A stretch of 64,000 nt of DNA. Origin: Psychrobacter glacincola. GTDB taxonomy: Bacteria > Pseudomonadota > Gammaproteobacteria > Pseudomonadales > Moraxellaceae. The notes beneath the pieces are model-generated. The model was given only the letters and a program-made list of their open reading frames with translations. It was not told where the DNA came from and ran no database searches. Both the position numbers and the translations under genes were made by a program. The DNA lies in NCBI GenBank assembly GCA_001411745.2, contig LIQB01000004.1, positions 124,001 through 188,000 on the forward strand. The letters are read 5' to 3'. Below are positions 10,193-18,356 of the stretch, one piece after another. Numbering within the stretch: the stretch's first letter is position 1; each line of letters begins with the position of its first letter.

Positions 10193-12391
10193 ATGAGTCA
10201 AACCTTACCCAAACTCAGCCATCATTTAGTCGATGAGGCTCAATATAATTTACTGCGCTCAGTAGGTTACCTCACTGCTGCTGAACGCCGTGATATTATT
10301 GATGCCTGTGAGTTCGGTGATATTGCGCACATCAAAGATAAGCGTAAATCAGGAGAGCCTTATATCACCCACCCGATTGCGGTGGCCGAGATACTGGCAG
10401 GTTTTCGTTTGGATCGAGATACGATTATTGCAGCGATTTTGCATGATACGGTCGAAGACACCGAGGTGAGCGATGAGCAGATTGAGCAGCGCTATGGCAA
10501 AATAGTGGCGAGACTGGTCGACGGTGTGACTAAGCTAAAGTCGTCCTCCCACAATAAACAGCAAAACAAAGCAGCCACCTTCCATAAAATTTTGACAGCC
10601 ACCCTTGCCGACCCACGCGTATTGATTATTAAGCTTGCTGACCGCTTACATAATATGTCGACACTAGATGCGGTACGTCCCGAAAAACAACGCACCACAG
10701 CACAAGAAACGTTGGATTTTTATGTGCCGTTTGCGCGGCTAATGGGTCTCAATGATATTGCCGATTATATTGAGGTGCTCTGTTATCGTAATCTTGATTC
10801 TGACATGTACAACAAACTGTCTGACAAGCTACTACAGCACGGGCTTGGGCGTAACTTTCAAAGAGAGGCCATCCATCGCTATCTGAGTATTGTCCTCAAT
10901 AATTTGGGGTTGAATGGTCTGGTCAAAGTTTTAGACAATCGCGTGGTCATCTACCGTCAGTTTTTCCGCAATCGCGGTGAAATCAACGCTCTGCTCCGTC
11001 ATTATGCCTTTGAGATTGTCCTCGATAATGTCGAAGCCTGTGACAAGCTGGCCTATTACTTAATTAAAAAATACCAGATTGATGACTCTCATATCGCTGA
11101 TAATATTCGTCGTCCGCTACCGGGTGGCAATCAGTCGCTCACGCTTATCTATGAGCGCGATAACGATGTCGTCAAAGTGACGATTTTGACCAAGCAAATG
11201 CAAAGCGCAGCGCGGCTTGGTGTCATCGGTGCAGAGCATGCCTCAGACGTTAGCCAATCGGTTATTCAAGCCTCATTACGCAATATGAAAGACTTGGTCG
11301 ATGAAGACAGCTTAGATGAAAATAGCCCAGACTTTTCAGCGGCAGTCTCTACCATTAATGAGCTGATGGATTACCTACACTCCAGTAAAATCATCTGTTA
11401 TAGTCCAAAGGGTCGCGCTTATGAGCTGCCACAAGGCGCAACCGCACTAGATTTTGCTTACGCTGTCGGACCGATGGTCGGCAATGTAGCCGTTGGCGCC
11501 AATATCGATGGCAAAAAAGCCAAACTTGGCACAGTTGTTAAGAATGGGCAACTGGTTGAAATAGAAGTCAATAGCCACTCAGAACCAAAAGCAGAATGGC
11601 TAGGATTTGTCGTGACCAATAAAGCGCGTGAAGAGATTTTGCGTTGGTTTAAAGACTTGTCTCCTGCTGATAAGCAACACCATGGTCAACAAGCCTTAGA
11701 TCGGGCGCTAAAAACCTATCAAAAAAGTCTCGATGACTTAACCGATAGTGATTGGAAAAACCTCACTGAATGGCGTGGCTTGACCGAAAAATCCGAACTA
11801 TTTGAACAAATAAGCTCTGGTACGTTACTACCACAGCTGGTGGTAACTCGCTTGTTTAGCGATGAAGTCAATGATTTACAAGCACAAGAACACAGCGATG
11901 ATATGACCCAACCACAGCAGCTGATAGTCAATGCGTCTGGGGTTGAGCTTGATTTTGCCAATTGTTGTCATCCTATTTATGGTGACCCTATCGTCGGTCA
12001 CTTGTCCCGTCACGGTCTGGTTGTTCATCGACACAAGTGCTTTTCACTTGACGATATTCGTAAAGACAATCCTTATCAGGTTATACAACTGCGCTGGCGT
12101 AATGACAAGGCCATAAAACAAGGTGACGCTGGCGAGCATGACATAAAAAATACCGGAAAGATTCGCTTTCCAGCTTATTTAAAGCTATCTATTGCCCTCA
12201 GCGACGAACAAATTACTGAAGTCATCTATCATTTACGCCAATTAAATATCGGGGTAGAAAAAGTAGACGTGCGCAGTAGTGATACCATCATTCATATCAT
12301 CGTTCGTAGCCGCAATCATCTAGCACAAGGCATTCGCGAACTACGCTCCTTGCTAGGTTTCCCAAATATCATCAGGCTGTATCAGCTGTAG
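10193..12391 (+). CDS. spoT: SpoT-type (p)ppGpp hydrolase with degenerate synthetase domain
   Basis: The 732-residue RSH protein has an intact HD hydrolase domain: RKSGEPYITHP (51-61), His84-Asp85 with Glu88-Asp89 in ILHDTVEDTEV, and KLADRLHNM (Asp150). It should break ppGpp to GDP and pyrophosphate. The following region (about 240-350) aligns with the RelA/SpoT synthetase fold but has lost key motifs: the family YQSLH reads NQSLT, EVQIRT reads KVTILT, and the metal-binding Asp before the AxR strand reads HYAFEIV. A TGS domain (about 395-460), a zinc-type motif (NCCHPIYGDPIVGH) and a C-terminal ACT domain follow. I therefore read it as hydrolase-only, with synthesis left to a RelA elsewhere. 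It sits between rpoZ and ridA as in other gammaproteobacteria. Confidence 0.93.
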   Translation: MSQTLPKLSHHLVDEAQYNLLRSVGYLTAAERRDIIDACEFGDIAHIKDKRKSGEPYITHPIAVAEILAGFRLDRDTIIAAILHDTVEDTEVSDEQIEQRYGKIVARLVDGVTKLKSSSHNKQQNKAATFHKILTATLADPRVLIIKLADRLHNMSTLDAVRPEKQRTTAQETLDFYVPFARLMGLNDIADYIEVLCYRNLDSDMYNKLSDKLLQHGLGRNFQREAIHRYLSIVLNNLGLNGLVKVLDNRVVIYRQFFRNRGEINALLRHYAFEIVLDNVEACDKLAYYLIKKYQIDDSHIADNIRRPLPGGNQSLTLIYERDNDVVKVTILTKQMQSAARLGVIGAEHASDVSQSVIQASLRNMKDLVDEDSLDENSPDFSAAVSTINELMDYLHSSKIICYSPKGRAYELPQGATALDFAYAVGPMVGNVAVGANIDGKKAKLGTVVKNGQLVEIEVNSHSEPKAEWLGFVVTNKAREEILRWFKDLSPADKQHHGQQALDRALKTYQKSLDDLTDSDWKNLTEWRGLTEKSELFEQISSGTLLPQLVVTRLFSDEVNDLQAQEHSDDMTQPQQLIVNASGVELDFANCCHPIYGDPIVGHLSRHGLVVHRHKCFSLDDIRKDNPYQVIQLRWRNDKAIKQGDAGEHDIKNTGKIRFPAYLKLSIALSDEQITEVIYHLRQLNIGVEKVDVRSSDTIIHIIVRSRNHLAQGIRELRSLLGFPNIIRLYQL

Positions 12392-12403
12392 TGCTGGTAA
12401 TAA

Positions 12404-12431
12404 GGTGTAGTGCGCGTGGTGTAGTGCGCGT
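12404..12431. repeat. Perfect 14-bp tandem duplication after spoT
   Basis: GGTGTAGTGCGCGT occurs twice head to tail, starting 13 bases past the spoT stop codon. Function is unknown. Confidence 0.9.
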
Positions 12432-12643
12432 GATACATTGCCACCAACACTCACTCAATAGAACATTGAATAATGGATTTAGAAAATTTTAGAAAGACCT
12501 GAAATAATGATAAACTGTGTTTTTTGATTTTCAGCAAATAAACGTAGAGCGTGTCATCATTTGCACGGTGAAAAATGAAATGTAAATGATGAATAATGCG
12601 CCCTTACCTACCAAACCAGAAAAAGATAAAAAGGATATATAAT

Positions 12644-13024
12644 ATGACTCGTCAAACCATTCAAACTGATAAAGCACCTGCTGCCGTTGGTACTTATTCA
12701 CAAGCCGTCAAAGTCGGTAACACCGTCTATATTTCAGGACAATTGGGTTTTGACCCTGATACCATGGAATTAAAAGAAGGTTTTAAAGCACAGGCTGAGC
12801 AAGTGTTCGAAAACATCAAAGCCATCTGTGAAGCGGCTGGTGGCAGCTTAAATGACGTAGTTAAATTTAACGTGTCATTGACTGATTTGAGTGATTTTGC
12901 GGCACTAAACGACGTGTTTGTTGCCAATTTGAGCGAGCCATATCCTGCCCGTGCAGCCGTCCAAGTAGCGGCGTTACCTAAAGGCGGTGTGGTCGAGATT
13001 GAGTCAATTTTATATATTGAGTAA
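12644..13024 (+). CDS. ridA: RidA family reactive enamine/imine deaminase
   Basis: RidA hydrolyses reactive 2-aminoacrylate-type enamines released by PLP enzymes, giving 2-oxo acids and ammonia. The 126-residue protein shows the family signature: APAAVGTYSQAVKVG, VYISGQLGFDP, the substrate Arg in YPARAAVQVAALPKGG and a final VEIESI. The frame opens earlier, but AAGGA lies 8 bases before the ATG at 12644 (MTRQTIQTD), which matches family starts. It follows spoT, a common neighbour pair. Confidence 0.95.
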   Translation: MTRQTIQTDKAPAAVGTYSQAVKVGNTVYISGQLGFDPDTMELKEGFKAQAEQVFENIKAICEAAGGSLNDVVKFNVSLTDLSDFAALNDVFVANLSEPYPARAAVQVAALPKGGVVEIESILYIE

Positions 13025-13125
13025 CTTAAGCCGTATCATCATGTAAATGGTAAGGCTTAATACATAGACGTACTTAATTCTCAAGTCGTTACGTCAAAAA
13101 AGCTACTGCTAAAAGGTAAGGCCAG

Positions 13126-13157
13126 AGTAAGCCCAAATATCACTATTTGGGCTTACT
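13126..13157. terminator. Long inverted repeat between ridA and priA, probable ridA terminator
   Basis: The arms AGTAAGCCCAAATA and TATTTGGGCTTACT form a perfect 14-bp stem with loop TCAC. The following bases are only moderately T-rich (GCTATTATTCTT), so termination is likely but not certain. Confidence 0.6.
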
Positions 13158-13242
13158 GCTATTATTCTTAACAATATTACAACCCAGTTATCCAAAAGCT
13201 GGTTATCTAAAGTCCATTTACCTGAAACTGGGAACGCATTCT

Positions 13243-15528
13243 ATGTTGGTACAAGTTGCTCTACCCGTGCCCCTTTATCGGGTATTTGACTATAGCGTAC
13301 CAGCAGATATCAACGCCTTATCAAGCCCTTCTTTACCTCATATTGGCTGCCGTGTCGAAGTATCCTTTGGTCGTCAAACTTTAATCGGTATCGTCGTCGC
13401 TCATATTCCAGAAGCAAATAGCAGCGTGCCACTTAATAAGCTAAAACCTATCAATAAATGCTTAGATACTGAGCCTATTTTGGACGCCAGTATGCTAAAG
13501 CTGGCACATTGGCTGGCGCGTTATTATCACTACCCGCTTGGTGACGTTTTAGCAGTCATGCTGCCAACTCTCGTTCGTCAAGGTAAGCCGTTGGATTTAC
13601 TGATTACCCATTGGCGAATTTTGCCACATGTAAGCGACGCTGACTTTCGTGCCAACGCCAAAAAACAAAAACAACAATTTGATATGCTTAAGCTGCATGG
13701 CGAGCGCGGCGCGAGTGAGGATGTTTTATTACTAGAGGGCATGGAGAGGAGTTTTTTAAAAGCGCTCGAAGACAAAGGATTAATCGAACGCTATATTCAG
13801 ACCAAACAAGCACCTGCGCCTGTTAAATTAGCAAAAATGCCCCTTGATCTCAATGACGAGCAACAACTCGCCGTTACCGCCATTATTGCGGCTCATGAAG
13901 CCAATCGCTACACGGGATTTTTATTAAATGGCATCACTGGTAGTGGCAAGACAGAAGTCTATCTGCAAGCGATGCAAGCCGTATTGGAAGCTGGCAAGCA
14001 GGTATTAATTTTGGTACCAGAGATTGGATTGACACCGCAAACGCGCGCGCGTTTCGCCAGTCGCTTCGCTGCGCATATCGTCTTGCTACATTCAGGTATG
14101 AATAACACCCATCGCTTACAAGGTTGGCAAGATTGCCGTACCGGTCACGCTCAAATCATTATTGGCACGCGCTCAGCAGTGCTCTATCCCTTTGCTGATT
14201 TGGGCTTAATTGTCGTTGATGAAGCGCATGATGGTTCTTATAAGCAGCAAGATACCTTGCGCTATCATGCCGCTGACGTCGCGCTGTATCGTGGACTACA
14301 AGCCAATATCCCTGTCGTATTGGGTACGGCGACGCCATCTCTTGAGCATCTAAAACTGGTCGATGACGGTAAGCTGGTGGAGTGCCAACTGCAAACTCGT
14401 CCCGGTAATGCGAAGCTTGCAACCATGCAGCTGATTGATGCGCGCCTGCAAAGTACTCATCAACAAACAACGGACGACGGTGCGCGCTATGATACTGGGC
14501 TGACCGATGCGCTTATTGGGGCAATACGGCAAACGCTAGAAGCGGGCGATCAAGTATTAATATTTTTAAACCGTCGCGGCTATGCGCCAGTTTTGCTCTG
14601 CGAAGCGTGCGGCTGGCAAGCAGATTGCCCGCGCTGCGACGCCCATTTAACCGTTCATTACAATAGCCAATCCCAACACAACGCTTATAGTAGCTCCTAT
14701 TTAAAATGCCACCACTGCGACTGGCAAGCTTATATTCCAAAAGTTTGCCCTGATTGTGGCAGTCAAAATTTGGATGCCAAAGGGATGGGCACGACAAGGC
14801 TCAGCGAAAACCTGCATGCAATTTTTGCCAATCCGCAAACCAGCAAAGAGCTATATCCCATTATCCAAATCGATCGCGATACCACCAGACGTAAAGACAG
14901 TTGGGAGAATATCTACCAACGTATCAATCAAGGCAAGCCTGCCATCTTGGTTGGCACACAGATGGTCGCCAAAGGTCATCATTTCCCCAATGTTACACTT
15001 GTCTGCTTGCCAAACGCCGATCGTGGTTTCTTGTCCGCCGACTTTCGCTCGCCGGAACATACCGCGCAATTGATGATTCAGGTCGCAGGACGTGCCGGTC
15101 GCGGTGACAAGTCTGGTCGTGTACTCATTCAGACGCTGCAACCGGACAATGAATTATTATTGAAACTGGTCAAAGATGGTTATCTGTCTTTTGCTCGCGA
15201 GCTATTGCAAGAGCGTAAAATGATGGGTTTACCGCCACACAGTCATGCTGCCCTGATACGCTGTGAGGGCAAAACCCTTGCCGCCACGACCCAAGCCCTT
15301 AAAGATGCGATTGCCATTTTGCCAAATGGTCATAATCTCGCCGTACTAGGACCTATCGATGCACCAATGAGCAAAAAGAATAGCCGTTACCACGTACAAC
15401 TGCTACTTTTAGGCAAAAATCGACAGCAACTACATCATGTATTACAGCACTGGTGGCAGCCCGTACTGACCTTGCCAAGTACCAAGTACCTTAAACTCAC
15501 TTTGGATATCGACCCTGTTGGTTGGTAA
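13243..15528 (+). CDS. priA: Primosomal replication-restart helicase PriA
   Basis: PriA is a 3'-5' superfamily 2 DNA helicase that recognises stalled forks and reloads DnaB. The N-terminal DNA-binding domain begins MLVQVALPVPLYRVFDY. Walker A GITGSGKT is at residues 230-237, DEAH is at 326-329, and a zinc-binding insert carries eight cysteines in CEACGWQADCPRCD and CHHCDW...CPDCG. The GTQMVAKGHHFPNVTLV and GRAGRG helicase motifs follow. The reading frame runs upstream through the ridA hairpin, but the family start is the ATG at 13243, giving 761 residues. Confidence 0.95.
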   Translation: MLVQVALPVPLYRVFDYSVPADINALSSPSLPHIGCRVEVSFGRQTLIGIVVAHIPEANSSVPLNKLKPINKCLDTEPILDASMLKLAHWLARYYHYPLGDVLAVMLPTLVRQGKPLDLLITHWRILPHVSDADFRANAKKQKQQFDMLKLHGERGASEDVLLLEGMERSFLKALEDKGLIERYIQTKQAPAPVKLAKMPLDLNDEQQLAVTAIIAAHEANRYTGFLLNGITGSGKTEVYLQAMQAVLEAGKQVLILVPEIGLTPQTRARFASRFAAHIVLLHSGMNNTHRLQGWQDCRTGHAQIIIGTRSAVLYPFADLGLIVVDEAHDGSYKQQDTLRYHAADVALYRGLQANIPVVLGTATPSLEHLKLVDDGKLVECQLQTRPGNAKLATMQLIDARLQSTHQQTTDDGARYDTGLTDALIGAIRQTLEAGDQVLIFLNRRGYAPVLLCEACGWQADCPRCDAHLTVHYNSQSQHNAYSSSYLKCHHCDWQAYIPKVCPDCGSQNLDAKGMGTTRLSENLHAIFANPQTSKELYPIIQIDRDTTRRKDSWENIYQRINQGKPAILVGTQMVAKGHHFPNVTLVCLPNADRGFLSADFRSPEHTAQLMIQVAGRAGRGDKSGRVLIQTLQPDNELLLKLVKDGYLSFARELLQERKMMGLPPHSHAALIRCEGKTLAATTQALKDAIAILPNGHNLAVLGPIDAPMSKKNSRYHVQLLLLGKNRQQLHHVLQHWWQPVLTLPSTKYLKLTLDIDPVGW

Positions 15529-15795
15529 CCGCCAATTACTAACCATCACTTTTTAACTCAGATTATTACTTTATCGCTGTCCGCTACTAGAGCTTATCCC
15601 CATTTAGAGGATAATCGATTGAACTGAGGATACGCCCTAAAGAACGTTATTCTAAATAGTAACCAATGGTTTACTGCCTAGATACAGCAAGCATTTATTA
15701 AATATGCTAAATTCTTTATATCTGGCTAGTTCGCGAACAGCAAGCCTAGCCTTATAAGCAATCAAATTTCCTCTTCTGTCATTCTGAGTGTTGTT

Positions 15796-16986
15796 ATGAG
15801 TCAAAATAAATCAAACGCTGAACAAGGCAATCATTCTCATCAGAATGATACTGTTAATGTGGCTAACCATCTGCATAAAGAGGATGAGAGCAACTACACT
15901 CATGACAATCAAGCCACTCACGATCACGATGAACACTTAGAGCAAACAACAGCCCCGCGAGACACAAAGGGCTATCAGCGCACCTTGCTGTTCAGCTTTA
16001 TCATTATCACAGGCTATATGTTTATTGAAGCCATCGGTGGCTGGCTGACTGGCAGTTTGGCGCTATTATCTGATGCAGGTCACATGCTCAGTGATGCAAT
16101 CGCACTTGGCGCCACTCTGATGGCATTTAAAATTGGTGAAAAAGCAGCCACTCATCAAAAGACGTTTGGTTATAAACGCTTTGAGATTTTAGTCGCAACA
16201 GTCAATGGTGCGACGCTGGTCATTATTGCGCTAATGATTTTTTATGAGGCGATTAAGCGCTTCAATTCACCGCCTGAAATTGCTACCCAAGGCATGCTTA
16301 TCGTTGCTACTATCGGTATGTTGGTCAATATTTTGGTTGCGTGGCTGATGCATCGAGGCAGTCGCGGCGAAGATGCACATGGTCACAGTCATGCTGGTAG
16401 TCACAAAGACAGTAATGAAGACACTCAAGGAAAAAATGCGGGTAAAAAACCAGTGAATCTTAATATGCAAAGCGCTTACCTGCATGTATTGAGTGACTTA
16501 ATGGGTTCGGTTGCCGCTATCATGGCCGCGCTTTTGATGATGAGCTTCGGCTGGGTTTGGGCGGATGCAGCAGCCTCGGTGATTGTCGCGATACTGATAT
16601 TATTTAGTGGTTATCGCGTCGTGCGTGATTCCGTACATATTTTGATGGAAGGCACGCCAGAAGGCATATCCTTAGTGGATGTCGAAAAAAAACTGCTTAC
16701 CCATCCGCAAGTACAAGAAGTGCATGATTTGCATGTTTGGAGTATTACCAGTGGTCTAAATGCCTTGTCTTGTCACGTCGTTGTCGATGGCGAGATGAGT
16801 ATTCATGAATCCAGCATATTGATTGCCAATTTAGAACAAAGCTTGCTTGAGCTCGGCATCCATCATGCGACCATTCAGGTAGAAAGCGCATCACGTCAGC
16901 AGACTGAGGCACATAGCGATGCGCTGGTCTGCGACATCTCAGAACAACAAATAGAGGGTAATAATCATATTGGTCACAATCATTAA
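15796..16986 (+). CDS. CDF family divalent metal (Zn/Co/Cd) efflux transporter
   Basis: The 396-residue inner-membrane antiporter exports Zn2+ or related ions in exchange for protons. Six membrane segments lie between about residues 58 and 285. Metal-site motifs SDAGHMLSDA and HVLSDLMGS are present, and a cytoplasmic C-terminal domain contains HDLHVWSIT. A His/Asp-rich N-terminal tail of about 55 residues and a second His-rich loop (HGHSHAGSH, around residue 195) probably bind metal. It resembles CzcD/ZitB. There is no metal-responsive regulator next to it. Selectivity cannot be set from sequence. Confidence 0.92.
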   Translation: MSQNKSNAEQGNHSHQNDTVNVANHLHKEDESNYTHDNQATHDHDEHLEQTTAPRDTKGYQRTLLFSFIIITGYMFIEAIGGWLTGSLALLSDAGHMLSDAIALGATLMAFKIGEKAATHQKTFGYKRFEILVATVNGATLVIIALMIFYEAIKRFNSPPEIATQGMLIVATIGMLVNILVAWLMHRGSRGEDAHGHSHAGSHKDSNEDTQGKNAGKKPVNLNMQSAYLHVLSDLMGSVAAIMAALLMMSFGWVWADAAASVIVAILILFSGYRVVRDSVHILMEGTPEGISLVDVEKKLLTHPQVQEVHDLHVWSITSGLNALSCHVVVDGEMSIHESSILIANLEQSLLELGIHHATIQVESASRQQTEAHSDALVCDISEQQIEGNNHIGHNH

Positions 16987-17576
16987 GCATGAAACATTGA
17001 AAATCAGACTTTGAAAGTCAGACATTAAACATTGAAAAGACCATTCTTCATTCAAATATCAATTTAAACGTTGCCTATGGTTGGCGACGTTTTATCAAGT
17101 GGTGGAAATCATAACGTCATATGCACCACATTAGCCAAAGCGTTGTTATTGACCAAATACCCAACCCCAACGATAAGAATATGATTCGAATCCAAAAATC
17201 TCATGCGTCAGTCCTGATGTGCGTTACATAATCCTACGTCAAATAATCAGATGCCATATATAACGCAAGCAGCAACCAAAATCCAAATAACAGCGCCAGT
17301 CCTGCCCCGAAAACCCTTAAAATTATTTTGCTAAAAATCTTCAATAATCCGCGCAACTTACTATAAGTTGGCTAATCATCGTGCATGAATTTAACTTCTT
17401 ATGCGCCGACATAAACAGGCTTTATTTTAAATAAGCTTATATCACGCCGATTTTTAGCATTGTAATGGCATGTTAAAAATGATGGGAAATTTAGCCTCGC
17501 CGCCATATTTTTCATATAAATTCTGTATACTTAAAGCTGAAACAACCAATTTACCATTAATGGATTATTTTCTGCC
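16987..17576. other. 590-base spacer after the CDF transporter gene
   Basis: It holds a 14-bp imperfect tandem repeat, TTGAAAATCAGAC / TTGAAAGTCAGAC (16997-17023), and a probable terminator (17067-17093). The remaining A+T-rich sequence shows no coding frame I trust. A long plus-strand frame from 17470 is an out-of-frame overlap of the next gene. Confidence 0.45.
17067..17093 (+). terminator. Probable terminator of the CDF transporter gene
   Basis: AACGTTGCC / GGCGACGTT form a 9-bp stem with one T-G pair and a 7-base loop, followed by TTT. It lies 80 bases past the stop codon. Confidence 0.5.
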
Positions 17577-18281
17577 ATGTCGAGACGCTCAGCTCCTTTT
17601 GTTGCTCCAAGCTACATTGATAACCCTATCTCAGCAGAGGGTAAAAAGCATGCCAAAGCATTGTTATCGACATTGCAAGAAGACATTGCTAGCTTTCGAG
17701 ATGAGCAGTTTCCACCTGATATTTTGCGTCAAATTCGTGATATGCCAATTTATGAAGGCAATATCGCCGAAGTCCAAGCCTATCAGCAGCGTTGGCATAA
17801 TCTGCTTGAGCGCGCCATGGCGTTTTATCCTGCGGCCAACCTACCGCCCGATCATCTGCCGCTACCAGCTAGCCTTGAGATACCGCAATTTATCTATCAT
17901 GTACAAAGGCTACATTTGACCAAGACCCGTGCAAAAGAATCCAAAAGCTTCGGTTCGGTCGGTGCGCTTACTGATAAGTGTGGTGATTATAGTGCTGATG
18001 AAATTGCGCGTATGAGTGCAGTATTTGATAATGATGATGAGGCGCGTTTGGTGGCGCATCGTGAATTTATTGATTTGCGCGCCTATGTATTTTGCCGTGA
18101 TAGCAAGGGCGAGATGCTGGAGCCTGAACGCGTACGTTTTTATCGAACGGGGCTTATCGTCCATGCTCTGCCCAATTTCAAAATCGTAGACAGTCGCCAG
18201 ACCCCGCGTAAGCGCCGTAACGATGCTTATAACAATCCACTTGCCGATAATGGTGTGTGGAAGATTTATCGTAAAAAATAA
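17577..18281 (+). CDS. Conserved hypothetical protein, unknown function
   Basis: The 234-residue protein appears soluble, with no signal peptide or membrane segment. It has an N-terminal helical part, a central acidic stretch (DNDDEARLVAHREFIDLRAYVF, residues about 157-178, given here only as a landmark in two halves DNDDEARLVAH and REFIDLRAYVF) and a basic C-terminus (TPRKRRND ... IYRKK). I do not recognise a family. Only 75 bases separate it from the downstream antiporter gene on the same strand, so it may be co-transcribed with that gene. The base composition resembles its neighbours. Confidence 0.65.
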   Translation: MSRRSAPFVAPSYIDNPISAEGKKHAKALLSTLQEDIASFRDEQFPPDILRQIRDMPIYEGNIAEVQAYQQRWHNLLERAMAFYPAANLPPDHLPLPASLEIPQFIYHVQRLHLTKTRAKESKSFGSVGALTDKCGDYSADEIARMSAVFDNDDEARLVAHREFIDLRAYVFCRDSKGEMLEPERVRFYRTGLIVHALPNFKIVDSRQTPRKRRNDAYNNPLADNGVWKIYRKK

Positions 18282-18356
18282 CGTATGCTAAGATTTTTTA
18301 TTTTTGCCATGCCCGTATTGTACCGCTTATTTTATCATGATTGCTAAGGATTCCAG

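Noticed and set aside
17180-17195. TTCGAATCC resembles a tRNA T-loop
   Set aside because: The flanking five bases on each side do not pair in either orientation and no acceptor or anticodon arm could be built.
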